This document shows, in pieces, positions 1-4,575 of a stretch of 5,765 nt of DNA (the first letter of the stretch is position 1; each line of letters starts with the position of its first letter). The notes under the pieces were generated by a model. That model worked only from the letters and a program-made list of their open reading frames with translations, had not been told where the DNA came from and did not search any database. Source of the DNA: Chitinophagales bacterium. GTDB taxonomy: Bacteria; Bacteroidota; Bacteroidia; Chitinophagales; Chitinophagaceae. A program made the translations under genes and the position numbers. The stretch covers positions 1-5,765 of the forward strand of contig JANXYS010000521.1 in the NCBI GenBank assembly GCA_025355935.1, in the 5' to 3' direction.

Positions 1-53
1 TCAAGAGTGCTGAAGAACGTTTGATGACGATTGGTTCCTTGTATAAATTGCAT
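1..53 (-). CDS. IS1182-like transposase, N-terminal 17 codons (cut by window edge)
   Basis: Reading leftward from an ATG at 53-51 gives MQFIQGTNRHQTFFSTL and then the window ends. This matches the start I know for IS1182-type DDE transposases (M-K/Q-F-I-x-G-x-[DN]-R-x-Q, followed in the family by a DUF772-type N-terminal domain). None of the catalytic region is visible. The ORF is too short to be found by length and is recognised only by this opening motif. It sits 78 bases beyond the stop of the truncated rhomboid gene, on the same strand, which fits an IS inserted into that gene. The DDE-family assignment is fairly firm; the exact IS family is less so, because only 17 residues are seen. Confidence 0.6.
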   Translation of the reverse strand, partial: MQFIQGTNRHQTFFSTL

Positions 54-141
54 ACCTTATCACTGCAAAAACTATACATCAATCGGGCTATTCACATAGT
101 GTGTATATTTGTTTGATAACGAATAGTTTTTTCACAAACTC
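1..141 (-). mobile_element. 5' end of an insertion sequence (probably IS1182 family)
   Basis: The segment holds the transposase start (53-51) and its leader. Rhomboid similarity ends at the Pro-Asn-Gly codons (149-141), so the IS edge should lie at or just left of 141. The last two sense codons (AGT TTG) and the TGA of the truncated gene are probably IS sequence. The leader contains AAAAACTAT at 67-75 and its exact inverse ATAGTTTTT at 123-131. I cannot identify the terminal inverted repeat or a target-site duplication because the other end is outside the window, so the boundary is inferred. Confidence 0.45.
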
Positions 142-1250
142 CCGTTGGGAGAAATGATCTCAATTCCGCTGAACATCATCAAGATAAAAATCAGGATGTT
201 CAAGTCAATAATTATAGAGGTTACAAAATGATCACCCTTCGGAACGAGGTATTTCAACATGTCAACCAAATCGTCCTGCGTTGGTTTTTTGCCTTGCAAA
301 AATTTTTGGCGTTCTGTTTCACTGTAGCCGGGAAATATCAATGCTAAAAGCAAAACGGACAAGCCGATAGCAAACGAGCCGAAGATCCAGGCAAACTTAT
401 TTCCGTTTCGTTTGTCATAGCTTTCCTTGATTGGGGTAAGAATAATATAACTTTCATCAGCAGGTTGTTTCGTTCGCGCTTCAATGGCTTTCAGAAAATG
501 AGTTCTATCCGCTGAATTCGGCTTTCGTTCAAAATGGTCTGGCGAATGAAAATCATAGGCATTCATTTTCTGAACACACTCGTCGTAGAATGCGTTGTAC
601 TTTTCGTCTTCTTCCGCCTTGCTGAGCCTGTTGCTGATTTGCTTTTGATATTTCATCCCATACCAATGTTTGGGAAGTGATGGAATACTATCTGCACTAT
701 CATTTAATACCGGTGTTATGAAGAAAATGTCGAAATTCAGATACTGGCTGTATTTCCCACTTGTGCTGAAGTAGGTATAAACACCACCATAATTAGGAGG
801 AATTATAAAATTTGTGAGCTTGTAATACCGGGCTTTCTCAACACCCTCAATCTCGCTTATTTTCGATAAGGTCTGTAGTTTTCCTGTTGCAGTTGTTATA
901 TAAGCTTGCGATATAAAAAGCATAGCTGTCAATATAAACCAACAAAGCAATTGGTAGAAAAACCTTCGTTTATCTTGCTCCCTTTCAAAGATTAAAACTC
1001 TAAGCCGTTGTCTTAACCATAGGGTTATTGGGATCCAGGGGAAAATAATAGGGATCCAGACAACCCAAACTTCTTCCTTGATATTCAGAATGGGAAATTG
1101 AATGCAAAGCAGCCAACGTGATAGGGCCAGCCCCAAAACGGTTGAAAATGCAACAATTAAAAACGTTGGAACAATATGTTTGAGTTTTGCGGTATAGTCA
1201 CTGTTAGGCAGTTGGTATGGGCGTGCGGTTTCAGGGGTCAGGTTTGTCAT
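132..1250 (-). CDS. Rhomboid-family intramembrane serine protease, truncated: N-terminal part only
   Basis: The 372-residue product begins at an ATG (1250-1248). Hydrophobic segments lie at about residues 25-46, 62-78, 99-115, 287-307 and 346-365, with a soluble domain at 120-285. Motifs ATGKLQTL (121-128), RYYKL (141-145), ISNRLS (205-210), RNGNKFAWIFGSF (281-293) and SIIIDLNILIFILMMFSGI (345-363) match the long N-terminal extension of Bacteroidota rhomboid proteases. In full-length relatives the last of these is the first rhomboid helix, followed by a D/E-LL-WGANFRP stretch and the helices carrying the catalytic Ser (GxSG) and His. Here the reading stops two codons after SPNG, so no catalytic residues exist. 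An IS-type transposase start lies directly downstream, the likely cause of truncation. The remaining product should be a proteolytically dead membrane protein. The family call rests on memory of the motifs. Confidence 0.75.
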   Translation of the reverse strand: MTNLTPETARPYQLPNSDYTAKLKHIVPTFLIVAFSTVLGLALSRWLLCIQFPILNIKEEVWVVWIPIIFPWIPITLWLRQRLRVLIFEREQDKRRFFYQLLCWFILTAMLFISQAYITTATGKLQTLSKISEIEGVEKARYYKLTNFIIPPNYGGVYTYFSTSGKYSQYLNFDIFFITPVLNDSADSIPSLPKHWYGMKYQKQISNRLSKAEEDEKYNAFYDECVQKMNAYDFHSPDHFERKPNSADRTHFLKAIEARTKQPADESYIILTPIKESYDKRNGNKFAWIFGSFAIGLSVLLLALIFPGYSETERQKFLQGKKPTQDDLVDMLKYLVPKGDHFVTSIIIDLNILIFILMMFSGIEIISPNGSL

Positions 1251-1306
1251 TGACAGTTTATGTGTTCAACTTCTACCACTTCGTTCTTTATATTCATGGT
1301 GTAGAA

Positions 1307-1612
1307 TTATAAATTCGTGATTTTTTTCATCCTTTTTATTTTAGCTCTCAGCGCCTTAAATCTATGTATTTCAATATTGAGATTATCACGTCCAGGTTTA
1401 TTATACCCATATTTATCGCTATGAATGTGTCCCTCAATATAGCGACAACATAGTGAAAAACTATCCTGTAATTCTTCAATTATTCCATTGTCAAAATACA
1501 CGTCTTTTAATGCCTCAATGCTAATTCTTTCATTAAAGTTTTGGGCATGTATTGCTAAAGTAACATCAGAATCATACTCAACATTTGTTGATAAAATGGA
1601 AAAGTAACGCAA
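1307..1612 (-). CDS. Hypothetical protein without an ATG start, possibly a gene fragment
   Basis: The 101-codon frame is not recognised as any family. It begins only if TTG (1612-1610) is used. The frame is open from the stop codon at 1636-1634, and the only internal ATG lies eight codons before the stop, so no normal start exists. No ribosome-binding signal is seen upstream. The product would be soluble and charged: an acidic middle (DNGIIEELQDSF), a CC pair with several His and Tyr (CCRYIEGHIHSDKYGY), and a basic tail (RAKIKRMKK). No signal peptide or membrane segment is present. It lies 56 bases upstream of the truncated rhomboid gene on the same strand, so co-transcription is possible. 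Composition looks protein-like, but it may be a 5'-truncated relic like others in this window. Confidence 0.4.
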   Translation of the reverse strand: MRYFSILSTNVEYDSDVTLAIHAQNFNERISIEALKDVYFDNGIIEELQDSFSLCCRYIEGHIHSDKYGYNKPGRDNLNIEIHRFKALRAKIKRMKKITNL

Positions 1613-1698
1613 CAGAATTGGCCAGAAAGGTAGTTAGTCGTGACAGTCAGGATTGAGCTTAATATTTAAACTACTTTTTATGGTAATGGGTTATGATT

Positions 1699-1706
1699 CA
1701 AATATA
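1699..1706 (-). promoter_or_regulatory. Possible Bacteroidota -7 promoter element (TATATTTG)
   Basis: On the minus strand this reads TATATTTG, an exact fit to the TAnnTTTG -7 box of Bacteroidota primary sigma factor promoters. The matching -33 TTTG box is poor (GTTTTC-like, about 17 bases upstream). It would start a transcript roughly 80 bases before the 1612 TTG and could drive the hypothetical ORF and the rhomboid fragment. An 8-base match in AT-rich DNA is weak evidence. Confidence 0.25.
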
Positions 1707-1730
1707 TGAAATATTATTATTAGAAAACAC

Positions 1731-1756
1731 TAACGGGTAATTTACGATAACGGGTA
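1731..1756. repeat. Pair of 9-bp direct repeats (TAACGGGTA)
   Basis: TAACGGGTA occurs exactly at 1731-1739 and 1748-1756, with start points 17 bases apart. The pair lies at the change from very AT-rich to more GC-rich DNA, upstream of the hypothetical minus-strand ORF. It could be an operator, terminal repeats of a decayed IS, or chance. Confidence 0.35.
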
Positions 1757-2301
1757 CATGTAGTGGGCAACTTTAGGATTAATTGCGCTTCAAGAATTCA
1801 AGTGGCCTTTTTCGCAAGAATTTCCTCATCGAGTTAAACGCAAATCGCCGGGGTGGAGGCATTAGCCAATTTAGGTGGGCACTCCCGTTGATAATGTGAA
1901 AAGAAAAATATGGTAAGGTGGGGTTTACCTCCGAAAAAATTGATCCCCATTTCTAGCGAAATCTTTTGAAATACCTACCTACGATTACTGCGGATAAATG
2001 ATCGCCTGATTACAGGATGGACAATTTTTAGCCTGAAAACACGTACGTTGGGGAATTTCTTTTCTGAGCCGACCGAGAAAGTAAATATAGCGTATAGGGG
2101 ATTTTTTATGAATCGACCGCGGAACAATACCAATTGAAGAAATTGCTGGTTGATAGAAAAAAACAAAAGCCGGACAGTGAACGTCGGGATCAATATCAAC
2201 CCTTATCCGATGTTGCAATGTCCAGCCCTGTTGGTGTAAATTCTTATGTTTATAAAATTGTGGTTTTATGAATTTGATGTAAATTGAGTCTGCCTAAAAC
2301 C

Positions 2302-2805
2302 TTATTTAAGTTTTACAAGACTTGATTTCATACTTTGAGGCACATCTTTGATGTCGATGATTTTAAGTGTTGGTGGTAATATAGCCCCAGTTGATTTTGC
2401 AAGTGTGACGTTAATAGGAGGTGTGTCAAGTTTCCACATAGCACCTGTTGCAGGATCGACGATTAGCATACCAATTACACCGCCAATCAATAGGTTACCA
2501 AAGTACCAGCCATTTAATTTATAATTTACCGGTATAACTTGTTCGCCAAAGCCGGGTGAAGAAAGTTTTACCTGGTACTCTGCTTTTGAAAAGAATCCTG
2601 CGCCGGATTTAAGCGTTACAGTGGAAGGAGTGGTGCCTTTGTAAACTTCTTTACTTTTTTTATCGGTAATGCTGATACTTGCACCTGTTGGGCTTGTGTT
2701 GATTGATACCGGATAAGAGCTTTTCCCGAAAATAGTTGCACAACTGGAAAAGAAAATTGGAAGGGTCAAAACTAGCACTGCTAGTTTTACAGAATTTTGT
2801 TTCAT
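2302..2805 (-). CDS. Small PEGA-like outer-membrane or periplasmic lipoprotein
   Basis: The 167-residue product starts at ATG 2805-2803. A lipoprotein signal peptide is clear: basic start (K2, K7), hydrophobic core 8-19, lipobox FSSC with the lipidated Cys at 22. The +2 residue is Ala. Residues 31-90 resemble a PEGA-type beta domain (YPVSINTSPTGASISI, then a turn, KGTTPSTVTL and YQVKLSSPGF). They are followed by a Gly-rich hydrophobic stretch at 99-115 (NGWYFGNLLIGGVIGMLIV) and DPATGAMWKL (117-126). The combination SPTGA plus GN-GG-IG-DPATGAM is typical of small lipoproteins with a CAT-I start found in Bacteroidota and Proteobacteria; their function is unknown to me beyond an envelope location. 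It appears monocistronic, with no close neighbour on its strand. Length and both ends look intact. An inverted repeat lies within its signal-peptide codons. Confidence 0.85.
   Translation of the reverse strand: MKQNSVKLAVLVLTLPIFFSSCATIFGKSSYPVSINTSPTGASISITDKKSKEVYKGTTPSTVTLKSGAGFFSKAEYQVKLSSPGFGEQVIPVNYKLNGWYFGNLLIGGVIGMLIVDPATGAMWKLDTPPINVTLAKSTGAILPPTLKIIDIKDVPQSMKSSLVKLK
2768..2788 (-). repeat. Perfect 9-bp inverted repeat with 3-base loop inside the signal-peptide codons
   Basis: The arms AAAACTAGC (2768-2776) and GCTAGTTTT (2780-2788) are exact complements around a 3-base loop. In the mRNA of the PEGA-like lipoprotein the hairpin covers nucleotides 18-38 of the coding sequence (codons 6-13, VKLAVLVL). 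Two uncommon CTA leucine codons contribute to the symmetry. A stem this close to the start codon could slow initiation, but no regulatory partner is visible. Confidence 0.5.
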
Positions 2806-3212
2806 GATACTTTGATTATGTGCCTACTCTTTCAATGTGCAGTTTTCGGCTTCCCTGTTTTGGTAAAAGAATTGCGATTTATTTATAGCAGTCTGATAAT
2901 CCATCCCGATATTACAATGCACTTCCATACACTGGATAGACGCACCTAAAGGTTTGGTTATAAGCACGCGAATATATGATCTTTTATATTTTTTAATATT
3001 TATAATTTCTAAAAATCTTGATGATCATGCCGGCATCATGTCTTCTTGCGCCGCGACATCGTTTCATATCGACTGGCGCCTTCCTTCTTCTTTCTATCAC
3101 GATCGTCACTATTTGCGTCACCCAGCTCTTCCGCAAACTAAAACGCTTCCTTCGGTACTGGCGAAGCCTTCACTATAGCTCTTTTTATTTTGCAACTGCG
3201 ATCTGGCCGGGA
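2806..3212. other. Intergenic stretch with a C/G-richer patch and no supported gene
   Basis: The DNA upstream of the PEGA-like lipoprotein is AT-rich to about 3018 and holds no clear promoter match. From about 3025 to 3215 it becomes C-rich on the plus strand. A plus frame from ATG 3018 to TGA 3218 (66 codons) would encode a hydrophobic helix (FLLLSITIVTICVTQLF) and a basic, aromatic tail. It has no recognisable family, and its last six codons overlap the IS3-type relic on the other strand, so it is not called. CTTCG (3145-3149) and CGAAG (3157-3161) can pair around a 7-base loop. Confidence 0.4.
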
Positions 3213-3304
3213 TTATGAATTTAAAATCTCTATAGTAGCAATGCCACTTTCCTGCTTTTGACAGCAGCCACAATCTTGCATTCCGTAAATCTTGCTTTTT
3301 GCAT
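3213..3304 (-). pseudogene. IS3-type transposase OrfA, frameshifted N-terminal relic
   Basis: From ATG 3304-3302 the minus strand reads MQKARFTECKIVAAVK and then runs to a stop at 3230-3232. The next frame continues as KQESGIATIEI and ends at TAA 3215-3213. Joined, they give the opening of an IS3-family OrfA, the helix-turn-helix DNA-binding protein (family form: K-x-RF-TE-x-QIV-A-IK, then K-E/Q-x-G followed by the I-x-E-I helix). The frame change falls in a run of four A (3259-3256), where one missing A would restore KKQESG. Similarity ends at about 3225, so the rest of OrfA and all of OrfB are gone. No terminal repeat could be identified. This is a dead remnant; the family call is good for such a short piece because two motifs line up across one frameshift. 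Confidence 0.6.
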
Positions 3305-3588
3305 AATCGACAATTTTAAAATTGAAGGTTAATGTCTAATTATTAACTGCCGAAATGTAGGCACGCTAACACGCACAAGTGTGGCTACTGCTCAAAACCA
3401 ATTCTACCAAACTTGCGCCAATGGGGTGTTACTTCTTCCCCAAATAGGTTTAAAACTTACATATTAAAGTTTGCCGGCAACGATATTTTAGAGCAAAAGT
3501 TTATGGCATCATTTTTATAATAATATTTAAATAGAAAACCCCCGACAAATATGGAAACTTTTAGTGCTTGTTAATTTAAATTATCAAT

Positions 3589-3838
3589 ATGCCCTTTATC
3601 AAATTAGCCCCAAATGATTCGGATTCTGTGAATATCTACTATGATGATTTGGGCAAAGGAAAAAATCGTTTTTATTCATGAATGGTCATTAAATGGCGCC
3701 ATAACGATAAAACCAATAGGTAAACAAAGTGCACAGATGATAAATGTTGCTAAATTTATCGTGTATGAAGGTGCACAGCATGGCTTATGGTATACAGAAA
3801 GAGAAAAGTTAAACCAGGACCTTGTAAGCTTTATTTAA
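3589..3838 (+). pseudogene. Alpha/beta hydrolase (chloroperoxidase-like), frameshifted with a large internal deletion
   Basis: From ATG 3589 the first frame gives MPFIKLAPNDSDSVNIYYDD, LGKGK, then a premature TGA at 3679-3681. The next frame carries KIVFIHEWSLNG (3662-3697) and then KPIGKQSAQMI, AKFIVYEGAQHGL and KLNQDLVSFI to TAA 3836-3838. These are the two ends of an alpha/beta hydrolase of about 270-280 residues: N-terminal beta strands with the HGW oxyanion motif (here HEW), and the C-terminal part with the catalytic His (GAQHGL, 3779-3781). A 2-base loss near 3663-3665, in a run of A, explains the frame change (GKGKPIVFIHGW would be the parent). About 180-200 residues are missing at 3695-3712, including the GxSxGG nucleophile elbow and the catalytic Asp. 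The gene cannot encode an active enzyme. An ATG at 3641 is not a real start, since similarity begins before it. Confidence 0.8.
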
Positions 3839-3926
3839 GATCAATTTCATAATTCAAAATATAACCCTAGTTTTTTTTATCGCAATATTTTTTATTCATA
3901 ACCATTTAATCAAAAAACTTAATCAA

Positions 3927-4508
3927 ATGAAAGTTTTAATAAACACATTTGCTGTTTTGCTAATTGCAGGCAGCGTAATTTCCTGTAATGATGATAACAG
4001 TAAAACATCCTCTGCAACAGGCGTAACAACTATGCAGACTGCTCCAGCAGATACATCAGCCACCTCAATGAACAAAGATGCCATGAACAGCAGCGGAGAT
4101 CAGGGTATCGTGAATGATTTAGTGGATGCTAATACTAAAGAAATTGCATGGATAACTGCGGGAGTTACTAAAGGATCGACAAAAGAAACCAGGGATCATG
4201 CATCAATGATGTTGAAAGATCATGAGGCTCTGAAGGGTAAAGTAAAAGATCTTATTGCCAAAAAGAATATGACAATGCCTTCAATGCCCGATGTGACCAA
4301 TGAAGTTTCAATTAATGATAAGAGTGGTAAAGAATTTGATATGGCCTGGACAGATAAAATGATAGCAGATCACGAAAAATTGAAAACCACATTAACTAAG
4401 TTTGAAGGTGAGGCAAAAGATGCAGATCTTAAAATGCTTGTGACTGACACAAAACCTGTTGTTCAAAAACATCTTGATATGGCTAAGATGATGAAAGGCA
4501 AAATGTAA
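3927..4508 (+). CDS. DUF4142 domain lipoprotein
   Basis: The 193-residue product starts at ATG 3927 after an A-rich leader. It has a lipoprotein signal: hydrophobic residues 5-16, lipobox VISC with the lipidated Cys at 20, +2 Asn. A low-complexity Ser/Thr/Ala linker follows (21-58). Residues 60-190 form a helical DUF4142 domain, whose family is predicted to have a ferritin-like four-helix fold. Repeated acid-His pairs are visible: DHA (90-92), KDHEAL (97-102), ADHEKL (147-152) and KHLDMA (181-186). The region is Met- and Lys-rich (MTMPSMPD; KMMKGKM at the C terminus). Relatives are secreted or membrane-anchored Bacteroidota and Proteobacteria proteins; metal binding is sometimes suggested but not shown here. 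The gene lies 88 bases after the hydrolase relic and converges with the right-hand gene. No promoter matching TAnnTTTG is seen. Length is normal and the gene looks intact. Confidence 0.88.
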   Translation: MKVLINTFAVLLIAGSVISCNDDNSKTSSATGVTTMQTAPADTSATSMNKDAMNSSGDQGIVNDLVDANTKEIAWITAGVTKGSTKETRDHASMMLKDHEALKGKVKDLIAKKNMTMPSMPDVTNEVSINDKSGKEFDMAWTDKMIADHEKLKTTLTKFEGEAKDADLKMLVTDTKPVVQKHLDMAKMMKGKM

Positions 4509-4575
4509 TAGGATGTATTTGTGAGTAAACAATTACTTGTGCAGATATGTGTTTAAGGTTATGTAGTAGCTGATT

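Larger units (their letters stand above)
1613..2301. other. Gene-poor stretch, probably degraded coding or IS DNA
   Basis: No convincing gene is present. The part from 1640 to 1735 is very AT-rich and holds the promoter-like box; from about 1740 the DNA becomes visibly richer in G and C. Two copies of TAACGGGTA occur at 1731-1739 and 1748-1756. Between about 1972 and 2293 several frames are open on both strands. One minus frame (2293-1985) ends in KNCPSCNQAIIYPQ, a CxxC pair resembling half of a zinc ribbon. A plus frame from about 1973 to 2137, followed by another to 2271, also looks protein-like. None has an ATG start with context or a recognisable family, so none is called as a gene. Confidence 0.45.

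Noticed and set aside
1975..2199. Minus-strand 74-codon ORF
   Set aside because: It overlaps another open minus frame nearly throughout and has no recognisable motif, leader or signal. It is discussed as possible degraded coding DNA rather than called as a gene.
2954..3178. Plus-strand 74-codon ORF
   Set aside because: It overlaps the 3018-3218 frame in another phase, starts in very AT-rich DNA, and has no family resemblance or leader. At most one of the two could be real.
3641..3838. Independent 65-codon gene starting at 3641
   Set aside because: Hydrolase similarity begins at 3589 in another frame and continues into this one, so it is the 3' part of a broken gene.
3869..3878. Run of T before the DUF4142 gene, considered as a terminator
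   Set aside because: No hairpin precedes it; a plain T-run in AT-rich DNA.
4524..4537. Hairpin AGTAA / TTACT between two convergent genes, considered as a terminator
   Set aside because: Only five AT-rich base pairs and no T-run on either side; too weak for an intrinsic terminator.
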